A stretch of 64,000 bases of DNA, from contig JAKFAO010000002.1 in NCBI GenBank assembly GCA_021527695.1, positions 1,364,501-1,428,500 of the forward strand, given 5' to 3'. The position numbers and the translations under genes were made by a program. Within the stretch, counting starts at the first letter, position 1. The number at the start of each line of letters is the position of its first letter. The stretch is from Naematelia aurantialba. Lineage: Eukaryota; Basidiomycota; Tremellomycetes; Tremellales; Naemateliaceae. A model generated the notes under the pieces. It made no database searches. It was not told the origin of the DNA and saw only the letters and a program-made list of their open reading frames with translations. Below are positions 1 through 11,651 of the stretch, piece after piece.

Positions 1-2
1 CA

Positions 3-773
3 TGGCGGCTGGCCGGGGAGCGCAAGGTCGTTGGAATTGGTAAGCGAGGGAGAACCGTGCTCGGGGCGAGGCGCCGGGCGGGCACTGACGAGACAGAAAT
101 CGAGTCGTACTCGGACCGGTTCACCCACGGTCCCCTCGCTCCCAACCCCACCTCTGCATCCGCATCCACGTCCCAGACGACGACGCTCGATCCAGCAGCG
201 CTGTACTTGGACAAATCGATGTTTCCGCCTTCGCTCTGGGAGGCGTACTTTGAGGGTCCAAAGGAGGAGGGAATGAAGCGACGTAACAGGGGGGATCTGG
301 CTGGTGAGTTTGACCCAGAGGGGGCTGTGGAGTGGTGGCTTGGCGGCTTGGCTGATGGCGTAGATGGGCGGAAACGAGCGCGCGTTCTGGGCCTCGATGA
401 TGGCGGTCAGGAAGATGACGATGTGGTGAGTCGTCCAAGAGTTTCCAGTCACATTCCGAGTGACACCTTTTCCTCAATACGCTGACAAAACCAGCAATCA
501 TCCGACGTCGACCACGACCTCTCTGGACACTCGTCGGGCGCCGACGAGTTCGACTTTGAAGATGAGTCAGACCACCAGGACTACGACGCGAACTACTTTG
601 ACGATGGCGAGCGGGACGACGACGATGATGGTGCGGGGGCTGAGGGTGGGTTTACGTCTCTGCTCTCTACTCCCTGCTCTGTTCTCTGCTTTCTTCTCTG
701 CTCTCTTCTCTGCTCTCTTCTCTGCTCTCTACGTCGATGCGTAGATACATCTCTGTGTCATGGCCGTTTCTGA
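3..773 (+). CDS. RPC31: RNA polymerase III subunit Rpc31/RPC7-like, 3' part
   Basis: This is the C-terminal part of a gene that starts left of the window; the frame is open from base 3. Visible features are an E-T-E-I-E-S-Y-S-D-R stretch, an F-P-P-S-L-W-x-x-Y-F-E-G segment, and, after a phase-0 intron at 426-494, a very acidic tail with D-Y-D-A-N-Y-F-D-D-G-E. This order (FP-LW-YFEG, then an acidic D-Y-x-x-x-Y-F-D-x-G-E tail) is typical of the Rpc31/POLR3G family, which sits in the initiation subcomplex of RNA polymerase III. The 3' end is uncertain: the open frame runs through a TCTCTGCTCT-rich tract to a TGA at 771. A second intron (646-744, GTGGGT...GTAG) would remove that tract and keep the frame, giving a shorter, more family-like tail. 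I infer the function from the motifs only. Confidence 0.65.
656..731. repeat. degenerate TCTCTGCTCT tandem repeat
   Basis: About 76 bases of pyrimidine-rich repeat with units close to TTCTCTGCTC. It lies inside a probable last intron of the upstream Rpc31-like gene, just before the candidate acceptor GCGTAG at 739-744, where it could serve as a long polypyrimidine tract. Confidence 0.7.
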
Positions 774-1460
774 CGAGAGCAGAAGACGTAGGAGGGACAT
801 ACGACGACTAGACGACCAACGACCAGCCATGCCAAGTCGCCGATCTCAACCTCCATCTCCACTGCGACCCTCCTCAACCCTCAACTCATCAATCTCTACT
901 CGTCAAACGTCGACTTGTAAACCGCACTCGTTCGCAGTCTACTACTCGTCACCCGACGTCTCCCTAATGTAAACTTACAGAACCCGCGGTGCACAGTGCA
1001 CCCATTTACACCTCGGCGCATGCGAACGGACGGGGGATGGGCATGAGCAAGGGCCACGTAGCGGTAGTTGCGGTGTCGACATGGCCGTCGCAGTTTGTAG
1101 TTGCAGTGTCGGCAGGGCCTTCGTAGTTTGTAGTTGGAGCGTCGGCCGACACTGTAAGCGCTCGTCGCTGCGCCACTTCTGCCAGTCGGGCATAACGACA
1201 CAAACAGCCACGGACCTGTCGCGGTTTCTGGGAATGGGCCTCCTCGAAACTGGACGTGTAAGTATAACACACTCCATGTCACTGTACGACTTGGACCGCA
1301 ACGATCCATGCATAATGCAATGCATGTCCTCGACTATGACGCAAAGTGGCTTGACTGATGATATCTGACGTACGACTATGATCATCCTGATGAAATAGAT
1401 GAGGAAATAGATGCAATGTGCAGTGAAGAAAACGCTCGAATGCCATGTCGAAATACCCCT
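774..1460. other. intergenic, no gene seen
   Basis: Convergent 3' regions of the Rpc31-like gene (plus) and the NFX1-like gene (minus). Several overlapping frames are open by chance, but none has protein-like composition or splice support. A short direct repeat built on GTAGTTTGTAGTTG / GTCGGC lies near 1085-1150. Confidence 0.5.
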
Positions 1461-4400
1461 CTAATCGTCCCTGTCCCAATCATCCTCCTCTACCAGCCCA
1501 ACCTCTTCCACCGGACTCCTCACGTCGCCTGCAGTCACTGGCCCGCCCCCATGCAGCGTGTTCCCATCTCCACTCCCCGTCCCACTCAGGTTCGTATGCC
1601 CGTTATTATTCCCAGTCATAGCCTTTCCCGAGACACGAGTCGCTGCATCTACACCCACGAGTGCAGGTGTAGACGCCCCAGAGCCCGTCACAGCTGTGTT
1701 CCTGACCGTCGTTGGGTGTAAAATTGGAGCCACTGGGGTTGCCGCTCGACTCGGGTTCTCGCCCGCTACAATTGCCGCTGCGGTACCTTTGGCCGCACCG
1801 ACTGAAGCGCTGCCCCAGCCTCTTCCCCCTCCTACTGTGGACCCAGCCACACCCGCAGTAGCACTACCCCCAACACCACCAGTACCGCCAATAGTACCCG
1901 TACCAGCACCAGCACCAGCACCACTGCCCCATGCGCCAGACCGCATGATGGTCAGACCGCCTAGTTTCGGCTTGAGAGCCGGTGCCGGCACCGCAACCGA
2001 GAGGAGTGGTTGTGGAATTCGCGTATCGATGCGCCGACGAATCTGGACCGAGCGATTCGGTTCTTGGTCGATCAATTCCCGGCCGAGGTGGTATGCATCG
2101 GCCAGGGACATGACGAATACTCTCTTGCTTGGTGGCACTAGACAGTTCAGCATATCTGTGTAACGTGTCAGATCACAGGAGACGCTTGCATGCGCAAGCT
2201 GTGTGACGACAAGAGGCCGGAGGACAAGACAAAAGAACAGGAGAACCTGACAGGAGAACAAGAACACAGAAACATAGGAAATATAGGAATACAGGGTGCA
2301 GGAGCACGGGAACATAACAACTTACTGTGCGGGAGGATTGCAGTCTGTCTCGTGCTTTGGAAGAAATCCTTGAACGTCCCTTCGACCATCTTGACAAACG
2401 CATGATTGGCCGACACGAAATTCTTCATCTCCTCGCTCCACTCTTGCGTTACCCGGTCTTTCGGGGCTATACCTAGCGCATCCGCCAGTCGAGCATTGCG
2501 CTGCTTTATGGCGCATTCCGAATTACATTTCAACACCACCGTTTCGCGTGAGGTCGGCTTGCTCGTACTGGCCCCACAGGACGACCTGGACTGCAAGTTG
2601 CCGCACGTGCACGATTGGGTGATGATCGCCTGGCAAGGTTCGTTCTCAGGGCACCGAGCTGGCGCATGGCACGGCGCAGTACAGGGATGTCGACATATCC
2701 GTTTCGGTTTGCTGCACACTTGAGTGCACGAGCCGCACTCTCCGGGACGATGACAGAGCTTTTCACACCGATGGTACCCGCACGCCAGGGGCTCACCGCA
2801 TACCTGGCCACAGGAGACACGCTCTGCAGAGCATCGAACGTTCTTGATTGCCGGGTCCTTGCCGCAAGCGCACGGCCGAGTCGTGAGGTACGGGCAAGGC
2901 GGACATTCTGGATCCTCGTGGCAGTTATGTGGCGTCTTCGGGTGGCCACAAGCTGGCGGAGGCCGAGCGCAGGGATAGATGCAGTCGATGGTGGTACCGC
3001 TTTATACCGTCAGTCCGTGTACCGGCCTGAAATGGGTACTTACCAGGCAATGGGTGGATACACAACCGTACGCCCACAGTGACAAATGAGCTGTTGCTGT
3101 CAGCCACAAAGCCTCGACTAACGCCCTTATCTCGACTCACCTCATCGTAGCTGGCCTCGAGACATCGTCCGCAAGCACCCCGATGATCCTTCCTGGAGCA
3201 AGTATGTATTCCACAGCTCAGGAGCTTGCCACAAGTCAGAGGACAAGCATGCAAATCGTTATCCTCCCCGACACTGGAATGAGCTTCTTCCTTCTTGCGT
3301 TCTTTCCGATTCTTGGCTTGATACGATAGGGGACAGCAGATCCTTCCACATTCGTGTCTCCCGCAACTGCCATCACGTCAGCTAGATACAGGGCAAGTCT
3401 CTGGACGTACGATCGCAGTGCCTTGCAGACCCTCTCGCACGTGAGGTCACCCTCGCCGGTTTCCGCCTGCCTGCGCAACTCGTCACACGAGACGATCAAG
3501 ACGCTCTCGCCACATCGGCAAGGCCGGACGACCTCTTCGTGGCATGGTGGACATTCGCCGGTATGGCACGTTCGTGGACAGGTGTGGCCGCATGGTCGCA
3601 CCTTTGGGCACGGCTTTGAACAGGTTGGTATAGGCGCCAGGCAATCGGGCCGGGGATAACCGGGTAAAGCAGATAACGGAGTGGTTCCGCAAGGACAGGT
3701 ACTAATGGCGGCAGGCGAACTGGGACAAGGGACAGGAAAGATCGGGTGAGAGTGACAAGTCTACGATGATAAGTCGATGTCCACCGTCTGTCGACACCTC
3801 GTGGCTCACCTCTTCGCAAGGATGTATGCCACAATCGTACATTCTGTCACAGGGTTTACCGCAGGAGAATCGACCTTTCCAGAATTCTTTCTCTCCGTCT
3901 TCGGAATCCCGCTGACACACCTGGTCGTCCGCTTGGCACCAGCTACAAGGGACTTCCCTGCTCTCATCGCCGCAGAAGCATCGAACGGTCTCAACAATGT
4001 CACATGATTTGCAAGGGCCATAATGACAAGGAAGCTACCTTGTCAGCCAAGTTGACGTCAATGAAACTCACATCACATCGATGATCGGCGTTCCCACAGG
4101 ATCTCTTACGGTCACAAATCTCATCGCAGGCCGGTGACAGAGCAGCGTTGTTTGTAGTAGCGACAGCGCATTTCACAGTAAGGCGGGTATGGTGTGATGG
4201 GCAAGGAACAGTCAATGCAACCTGACATGGGGGACAAGGGCCAGGGTGGCATGGGCTGATTGGATTAGCCAAGTAGAAGTCTGATCGAGTGGCACATACA
4301 GGGAACAAGGGTGATCGCAGCCAATCCTCTTACGAGAGCAAGGGTCACCACAGGAATGAGGGGCGGCCCCATTCGTCTGGGGAGCTGTGATTCGGCCACA

Positions 4401-5663
4401 GAAACATCTGAAAGTGCATTAGAGTCCTATCTTAAGCTTAAGACAACTGAACTCACCTGTATCCTCCAACAGGATCGGTTCGCCGTTTCTGACATCCTGG
4501 ACATCTCCACGACGGATCCTCATCCTCAATGTTGAAATTTCGTATACGCTCAGCATCTTCCACAAGACTCCGGTTCGCCCAATCTTGAATGCAGGAGATG
4601 TGAAACGGGGTGTAGCATGATGAATATAGTTTGGCGTCAAAGGCAACGTCGAGGGAGGGGGTCGAGTCCCCTTTCGTCGCTGGAACATGCTCAGGAGGTA
4701 GGCATGACCAGATTGGCTGCGCAGGAGTGATTGCATTAAAACACTCCAGAGTGGTAAGTTCAACAAGACCACGACGGTAGGACGATAGTGACTCACGATG
4801 GGACATTCCAAAAATGGTCGATTTTTCAATCCTCGCGTTAGACGGGAAACGAGATCATCTTTTTCCTCCTTAGGCTTGCGCGTTTGCTTGAAACGGCTCC
4901 CCTCCGCCGCGCCGTCCAGAGACTCGCGCATTTCGTTACTACCTTCCGGAGACCGAGAGACAGTTGTAGTCAACCGCGTCTGTGAGTCAAAGGCGGCCCT
5001 GCGGGAAGACATTTGAGGCGGGTATGGGGCTTCCTCTTGGGGCGTTTTGGGCTTGAGAACTCTGCCGTCTCGGGAAGGCGATACAGTGCGGGAGACAGGC
5101 TGACTGGACGAAGCTTGTGGAAAGAACACAGATGCTGAAGGGTCTAGTGGTCCGGAACGAGTCGCTGAAGGTAGAACGCTGCGATCGAGCTCGCCATCGG
5201 ACTTGGACGGACCAGCTTCGCCATTCTCGCGTCCATATCGTCTGCCGTTCCTACCTCTAGATTTCCGGTCTTTCGAAGCTGCAGTTCGTGACGATCCATT
5301 ATCACCGACGTGCTGTCCAGTTGACGTCGCTGCGGGCGTAGAAGTACTTGCAGGTTGAGGCAGGTTGGGCCCATTGGCAGAGTCCAAATTGGCGGCTGAC
5401 AGAGCTGCGGGCTTGCCATTGGCGTACACGATGCGTAACGACTGCTCGCTGGATGCACCTCTTCCTCTAGCCTGGCCACGACCGCCTCGTTGTCCGACGC
5501 CGCGCGGTTGACCATTGCCTCGAGCAGGTCTGGATTGGCCATTGGACAGATGGGCCCCCTCGCCCGGTCGAGTCATAGTGAGGAAGGCTCCATCGCCTGG
5601 TTGAGGTGCCTGAGGCTTGGATGAAGAGCTCGAGGTATTCTGGCTGACAGCCACCTCGGCCAT
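1461..5663 (-). CDS. FAP1: NFX1/FAP1-type transcription regulator (RING, NFX1 Cys-rich repeats, R3H)
   Basis: A multi-exon gene, read right to left, starting at the ATG at 5661-5663. The N-terminus is Ser/Gly rich with an RGG-like stretch (about 5450-5530). Then comes a RING-type finger (about 4470-4760, with [13 protein letters not shown] and WRCPGCQ), then many C-x-C-G-x-H-x-C modules typical of NFX1 fingers (for example [17 protein letters not shown] near 3570). An R3H domain follows near 2020-2130 (D-Q-E-P-N-R-S-V-Q then R-I-D-T-R-I-P). The end is low complexity with an acidic tail (EEDDWDRDD). One intron is clear at 2199-2325. Others interrupt the Cys-rich region, and I did not place all of them. 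Fungal homologs (FAP1) bind FKBP12 and relate to TOR signalling; that role is family knowledge. An upstream in-frame ATG at about 5756 is a less likely start. Confidence 0.85.
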
Positions 5664-6273
5664 GGTCGCTTCCAGCTTAGTAAGACGACGATCGATGACC
5701 CGGGTAGGCGTCTGAGAAGCCGCTCGAAGGAGGTCGGGTGGGTCGGTAGGTATCACTGATTGACCCGCCAGCTCTAGTGTCTGGATTTTTTACGACGGCG
5801 CCCTCGCTTTCTCTGTCGATCTGAGTAGGTACTTGGTCCGACCTGCAGACGATACGCAGAGCTGGCACCAGACAGAGCTGAAAGAGAATGAATAGAAAGA
5901 CAAAAAAGTAGGAGTCAGTGGCCAAAATGCCCCGGCTCCGACTGAAGTCACGTGACTCTGGGTGCCTTTATAATCAAGCTGCGTCTGCACGCCTAATCCT
6001 AGCAAATGACACCAAATGATGTATAGTATGCATGGTGTAAAGCACCGCTTGGATGTAGTCGTGACAGAGTCTGGCTACTGCTTTTATGCTATGGGGTATG
6101 GACGGTGGTGAAGGTCACTCGAGATGCCGGCAAGCCGGTATTCAACTGGATGCTATAGGTCGGCGCTGTACACCGGTTTACGCCGAATTTATTTCATCAG
6201 CTAAACAGGACAACATCTCTCAACTCGGTGGTGGAGTCATGAACCTGGTTATCGACTCCCCCTCGGCGTCATC
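5664..6273. promoter_or_regulatory. divergent promoter, NFX1-like gene and mitochondrial carrier
   Basis: About 610 bases between two divergent start codons. It holds a perfect palindromic E-box (GTCACGTGAC, 5947-5956) of the type bound by Cbf1/USF-like bHLH factors. No coding region is evident. Confidence 0.55.
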
Positions 6274-7490
6274 ATGACAGAGATGACCGCGGTAGCCCCG
6301 CTTCAAAAGTCCCATCCCGTCTGGCTGGGTGGTGAGTCCCGAGTGACGCTCGCGAGCAGCGCCTTTGACCCTCGATTGACTGACCACGGTGTACAGGCGC
6401 CTCAGCCATGATGGCGGTGACCATCACGCACCCCATTGATCAGACCAAAATCCGTTCGCAGACGCAAGCCGTGCGTCGAGGCATGCTGGAGACGGCACGT
6501 AATACCATGCGGGTGGGCGGGGTGATTCGGCTCTGGGACGGTCTGAGCGGGAGCCTGCTGCGACAGGCTACGTACAGCACTGCCAGGTTCGGGGTGTACA
6601 ACTACCTCAAGGATCGGGATCGGCAGGCAGGGAAACCAAACAGTCGAGCGAGGCTGGTGGGCAACGGAGCACTGGCTGGACTGGTTGCTGGTTTGATCGG
6701 GTCTCCAGCTGGTACGTCGGGTCACAGCCCAGAAGGGTGTTATGTTATGAGGCTGACAGTCACGGCGCAGAGCTGGTGATGGTGCGGATGTCGGCAGACG
6801 GAGTCAAGCCGCCCGACAAACGATTTAGATACAAGAACCCGGTAGACGCTCTGCTGAGGATAGCGAGGGAGGAGGGGCTGTCCAGTACATTTCGGGGCTG
6901 GGGCGCCACGAGCCTGCGAAGCGTAATCATGAACGGGAGCCAGCTGTCCTGGTGAGCCTTGACACCGTCAAGTTCTTTGGGTGAGCTGGACTGATAATGC
7001 TAGCTACGATATGATCAAAGAGGCGCTTCTCAACACGGGATACTTCACCGACAGCGTCCCAACACACCTCTTGACCGCCGTTCTGGGCGGGACGATCGCC
7101 ATGACCGCTGTTGCCCCAGTGGACGTGATGAAATCGCGCATACAGTTCTCTCCTCTTGGCACAGTGAGTACGCAGAGTTTCTCCTTCTAGTATTGAAACG
7201 GAGAGAGTGCGAGACCTTCGCTCCTAGCATCGAGGACGGAGAGAGGACAAGAGATTCTATCCTGCTAGCAACACAAACGGAGAAAGGGCTGGATATTCTG
7301 TCCTGCTAGCAATCAAGTAGGATAATCGGTGCTGATGGGTAATCAGAGCGCAATGACAATCGTGTCTCGGTCGTTGAAGAACGATGGCGTCAGCGTGCTG
7401 TTCAGAGGTTGGTTACCGGCTTGGATGCGGATGGCGCCAACGACCATGTTGACATTCACCTTCTTTGAGCAGATGAAAAAGGTCTTCTAG
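6274..7490 (+). CDS. DIC1: mitochondrial carrier, dicarboxylate/UCP type
   Basis: Five exons: 6274-6331, 6397-6711, 6771-6951, 7004-7163 and 7347-7490, giving 285 residues, the usual carrier length. All three signature repeats are visible: PIDQTK (residues 32-37), PAELVMVR (about 123-130) and PVDVMKSR (about 223-230). These are the P-x-[DE]-x-x-[KR] motifs that close the inner-membrane carrier on the matrix side. The second motif with V-M-V-R-M resembles dicarboxylate carriers, which exchange malate or succinate for phosphate. Subfamily assignment is an inference, and an oxoglutarate or uncoupling-type carrier cannot be excluded. Intron 4 (183 bases) is much longer than the others (53-65) because of a minisatellite. 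Confidence 0.85.
7182..7320. repeat. intronic minisatellite, about 40-base period
   Basis: Four imperfect copies of a unit containing CCTGCTAGCA followed by ACGGAGAGAG. The CTAG cores lie at 7187, 7224, 7265 and 7306, so the period is 37-41 bases. It accounts for the unusual length of intron 4 of the carrier gene. Confidence 0.7.
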
Positions 7491-7787
7491 AGCGTAGTGC
7501 TGGTCTTCTCGGGGCCGATCGATGAGCTGTACGCATCCGTAGACTAACCATGTATGCATTGATCAACAACATGCCTCAGTGTAGCGGGTCCCTTAGGGTC
7601 CTCGGTCGCCACTAAGAGGGGAAACAGGAGTTTTGCGACGTGGGAAGGGCTCGAAGGTATGAATGGTGCGGCCCTTTGAAGCTCAGTGAAGCCTTGATGA
7701 GCTATATCTGAGAAAAATTTGGCGTCCTCGTACCTCAGTACAACAATAACCTCAGGCCGTTACTATTGAGCCCTCAAGACCAACAGG
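7491..7787. other. intergenic before array A
   Basis: 3' flank of the carrier gene and upstream region of the first array A gene. No further coding sequence or clear TATA box is seen. Confidence 0.5.
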
Positions 7788-8519
7788 ATGGAAAGCGTGC
7801 ATCACTTTCCACACTCGCAAGGGTCCCGCCATGAGGGTGACGGGAACAAAAGTGATGGCTGGACGAACATCGATGACTGGAACCCCTGGGATCATTTTCG
7901 CCCCACTGATACTTCGGGCGAAGGTGACGAGTCCAGTAAGCCAGTCTTCAGAGACGAGGCTTAAGGCTATGCTGATATGGCAGAACCAAACAACGAAAGT
8001 TACCACTGGGAATCCACGAAGGAGAACCAGCATGGTTACTCGGCACCAACAGCTTCTCAGATGGAGTCGTTACGTGCTCGCATAGCCGCCGCTGCCAAGG
8101 AGGGTATCGCAGCTGCGCGGTCTCACAAACAAGAATTCGTCAAGATCCTGGAGCAGGCTTACGTCAACTCTGCTCCTGGCTGGGTACAAGGGGGAAGCAA
8201 GACGCCTCGTGAAGAAGCCGCTCTGGCTGAAATTCAAGCAACGATCGTCGAAAAGGAAACCCTGACGACGGATGACCTGGAAACACTGCTCAGGGATCTG
8301 AATCACTATCGGGAAGAAAAGCGGAGCGAGGGACTTGGGCCTACGCTTGACGGTCAGCCTCATGGCGAGATGGATGGGGACACATCTGAGGGCCTGACTC
8401 CACAGTGCGAGACTCAGGAGAGCGGAGAGGGGAACGAGGATGAACAGACGGTTCTCGGGCCAGACGAAGAGGAATCCGAGGTTGAGGAGGAGGCGGAGCA
8501 TGTCGCCTTCCAAACGTAG
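7788..8519 (+). CDS. array A member 1, unknown function, two exons
   Basis: I do not recognise this protein (227 residues predicted). The frame from the ATG at 7788 (Asp/Trp-rich, with D-D-W-N-P-W-D-H) is cut by a TAA at 7962. A 48-base intron (7936-7983, GTAAGC...GGCAG) removes that stop and keeps the frame. The second exon has a helical, charged body with E-G-I-A-A-A-R-S-H-K-Q-E-F and a T-L-T-T-D-D-L-E module, then a strongly acidic C-terminus. The layout (charged helices, then a T-L-x-x-x-x-L module) weakly resembles the next genes on this strand, so I place it in array A with low certainty. If the intron is not spliced, the protein would start at the ATG at 7977. No signal peptide or membrane segment is seen. 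Confidence 0.5.
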
Positions 8520-8908
8520 ATGATACGAGAGATATCGCGGGTGTGAAGCAGTCTATGGTCCTTATGGTCCTTGGTCTGAGCGTCTTGTGGCCTGTGGCCG
8601 TGGAAAGGGAGGTGGAGCAGGGTCCCCAAGAAGAAGCCTTTGGCTGTTTGCCGTTTCACGTCCCATGAAGGCCAACCGAATGTAGACTTGATTGATGCCT
8701 TCTCAGGTGTGAGGAGGCACAGAGACCAGGGGCCTCGGGCCGTCTACCGCCCCACGCATAGCCTTCTCTCCAGAGCTGGTTTGGTGGAGCCCACCCAAAC
8801 TGGTGGGGATAGTATCCCTTCCCTCACAGTGAGGCCGCTACTGTACTTCCCTTGGAAAAGTTTCATTCCGGCCCACACTATACCAAGAGAGATTCGCCAC
8901 TTTCCATC
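8520..8908. other. intergenic, no gene seen
   Basis: Spacer between two uncertain small genes. Open frames here lack ATG starts or protein-like composition. Confidence 0.4.
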
Positions 8909-9421
8909 ATGAGGAAGACAACCGACCGCCCCCACCTATACACAGTTGGGAAATACAGCAGGTACACCCGCGTTTCCTCCCCAAAGAACTCCAGGGACTC
9001 CAAGGGTATATCATCACGCGAGACGAAGCACGCAGGTGGACCTGCTGAGCAGCCCTCATCTGTACTGAGCTCTCTGCGTCATTTCTGTAGCAGTATGGGC
9101 AAGAGGGACTGTAGTACTTCCGCTACTACGACGCGACCAACCCTCGCTTCAAAGCTAAGTGCAGTCCGACAAGGTGTCTCGAGTTTCTTGAACGAGGCGG
9201 GCACCTATTTCTTACAACACCCTCCATCACCTGCTATATGTGACTTTAGCCTGGGGCTGAATTACCGTCAACAGCAAGAGCAATGGCTAACCAGCCTATC
9301 AACTCGAGACGCAGAGCCTGCCACTAACAGAACTCCCAGCTCGGCGTACTGCACTATCGCTTCAGCCTTGAACGCGGACGCAGAGCCGTTGACCACAGTG
9401 CCGGCTGTCCCTCAGCAGTGA
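8909..9421 (+). CDS. hypothetical protein, 170 residues
   Basis: A single open frame from an ATG at 8909, rich in Ser, Thr, Arg and Gln, with no recognisable domain. It contains a short helix-like stretch (S-K-L-S-A-V-R-Q-G-V-S-S-F-L-N-E-A-G) and ends in a Pro/Val/Gln-rich tail. It lies among array A genes on the same strand but lacks their W-P-E-R-T module. It could be a diverged or decayed relative, or a chance frame. Confidence 0.25.
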   Translation: MRKTTDRPHLYTVGKYSRYTRVSSPKNSRDSKGISSRETKHAGGPAEQPSSVLSSLRHFCSSMGKRDCSTSATTTRPTLASKLSAVRQGVSSFLNEAGTYFLQHPPSPAICDFSLGLNYRQQQEQWLTSLSTRDAEPATNRTPSSAYCTIASALNADAEPLTTVPAVPQQ

Positions 9422-10116
9422 TTCGGGTGGCTCATAGATGGAGTTAGAGACAGTGAGGTAGTGGAAGTTGAATTTTGCTATGTCAGGATGATGCATGTCA
9501 ACCGCTTGCTTGGGTAACATACCAAGATCCAGTTCACCGGAGGATCCATGCGAAAACGCTACCAGACAGTTGCCGAATTTGGCTCCTGAAATATGTTCTC
9601 TCGCACCAGCAGAGGGGTGGTATAGGTTTAAAGCTACAGAAAGTGGCACCCTGAGATAAAGGGGCTTCGGTGTCCGGAGGAGATATCCTACATCTAGTCA
9701 GGAAGGGTGTTGCGTGTGTGGACCGAAGAAGGCATCAGACCAAGGGTTTGCGTCAAGCCTGGGACAGAACCTGACGCGGATCTTTTGTGGCAGGTTGAGC
9801 TGTACACGACGTGACGTGGCGCACGGACCCTGTCTTCTCGGCGACTCCCAACTTTTAGGGGCATGTAAGCACAGTAACTTGATATCAACCATCTCACGCT
9901 TTTCCCTGCGAGAGCAGAGAGCGAGGGTTAGAAGACTGTCCACATCGACAGGTGCTGAACGGAGCGGTCGAAGCACCCACAACAAAGGTTGGCCACGCAT
10001 CTCCAATCAGATGTAAGGCGGTAGGAACTTGGGTGTAATGTGCACTTTGTGCACTTTGTTCACGTTCGCGGTCTTAAAGCACCTTTGGCCCACACCTTGG
10101 CCTACCACTCACCTGC
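9422..10116. other. intergenic, no gene seen
   Basis: No frame with an ATG start and convincing composition. Presumably the promoter region of the array A gene that starts at 10117. Confidence 0.4.
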
Positions 10117-10704
10117 ATGTCAGCGACGTCCGCCCGTCCATGGCATGTGGACGCTGATATCATGTTTCCTAAGGACGCTGCTACTGCGAAGACGCTGGAA
10201 TCATTCGTGTCCGCCACCAGAGAGCATTGGGACACTTACGAGCGCCTGTGTCAGACGAGCGGCGAATATCGAAGATTCCATGAGACTCACGGTACAGCGC
10301 GGCTCACTGATTACTATGACACGATCTGCTACATGCTGGCCCATAGACTCTCCCGAGGAGCGTATACCCTCAAGCAGTGCCTCTCCATCGTGCAACGCTG
10401 GCCGGAACGAACAACGGACGAGGAGATCCGCCACCTCACGCTCACGTCGACTCTTGATTTGCCCCTGTCGTCCATCACGCACGTTCTTTCGCCTTCGCCA
10501 TTCTTGTACCCGTTGCTGGAGCCACCGGTGCCTGCCAGTCACGCCGGACCACAGCGCCTGGACCGCGTTTCGGCCGTGATCCCGGCAGAACAAGAGAGAT
10601 CTCAAAGTCAGAGTCACAGACAGAGAGAATCCCGCTCATACGCTAGGGACACTACCAGTCGGGGGGGTAGTTGGGAAGCATGGGGTGTCTATGGACGGCA
10701 GTAG
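10117..10704 (+). CDS. array A member 2, unknown function
   Basis: Single-exon gene of 195 residues starting at an ATG. Its central part (about residues 25-110) holds the clearest form of the array A module: W-D-x-Y, then R-R-F-H-E-T-H-G, then D-T-I-C-Y-M-L, then R-L-S-R-G-A-Y-T-L-K-Q-C-L-S and W-P-E-R-T. The next gene shares these elements in the same order and spacing. The C-terminus is Pro/Ser/Arg rich and probably disordered. No catalytic motif, signal peptide or membrane segment is visible, so I assign no function. Confidence 0.6.
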   Translation: MSATSARPWHVDADIMFPKDAATAKTLESFVSATREHWDTYERLCQTSGEYRRFHETHGTARLTDYYDTICYMLAHRLSRGAYTLKQCLSIVQRWPERTTDEEIRHLTLTSTLDLPLSSITHVLSPSPFLYPLLEPPVPASHAGPQRLDRVSAVIPAEQERSQSQSHRQRESRSYARDTTSRGGSWEAWGVYGRQ

Positions 10705-11651
10705 GGGGGGTAGATCGTGCTATGGGCTTGACAGTGAGAATACTAGGTGTGGAATAGACTAAATTGCTTCATACTGCGATATATACTTTTACTACAAAGT
10801 CGCTCCGCTTACTGCACGGGGGATGGATTAGGACAACCAACAGTATCTTTCTGTTTCTCGACGTACTAGAATTTTCGATCTGAGCCCACGGTGCCCACTG
10901 TGCAGCGCTTACCTTTGAGGACTCGCCACCAGTCCGTGCGCGTCTGCTCCTGATCGGCCATGCCGTGACAGCAAAGTCGAATTCGGGACTTTTTTTTGGC
11001 CGTACAGGCGAAGTTTCCCCGAGTAAGGACGTCATATTTTCGACTAGGGCCTTCTCACCGAGGAGCTCTCTGGCTGCCGTAGCCTCAGAAGGCCAAGGGT
11101 AGGCCGAGGCGGATTTGTCCGGTGCAGATACTGAAAAGGTAAGCTCGCATCTCCAAGCCGAACGACGGCGCTAACAGTCTGCAGTGTTACAAGGATTGCC
11201 GACCGCCGGAGCGACTTGGACGAAGTCCGCTCACTTTGCTCTCCGTGCGGCCGTATCCATATCCGTTCAACGTCCCCCGGTAGCAGTCTTACACAGGTAC
11301 TAGCTCACCGGCTTTCAAGCTCAGTGTTTGTGGAGTATCATCGCAGAAAAGCTTGGAGCCCGGAACTCCATTCAGCTGTCTGCAGGTCATGACTGTCTGG
11401 ATTCCACTAGTCAAACTGAACGTCTGAAATAGCAATTGGAAATCGCAAATTCGTCCGCATAGCCGCGGCAGGAATTAGCCTTCATGATTGAAAGGATCTC
11501 TAAGTTCAGCTTGGTTGAAAGGTAGGAGAGACCCATGATCGACCTTCTGGAAGACTTGGGGTGTTTTTGTAGCACTCTTAACTGCCTTGCAGTCATACAT
11601 TCATTCAGACAGCAACAACACACCTCACACCTCTCTCCCTCCGCAGACCAG
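10705..11651. other. intergenic, no gene seen
   Basis: About 950 bases without a supported gene. A second in-frame ATG at 11535 would extend the next gene upstream, but the ATG at 11652 fits the paralog starts better. Confidence 0.4.

Noticed and set aside
1081..1368. Short plus-strand frame with Cys/Ser/Val repeats
   Set aside because: Created by a short DNA repeat; overlapping minus frames are just as long.
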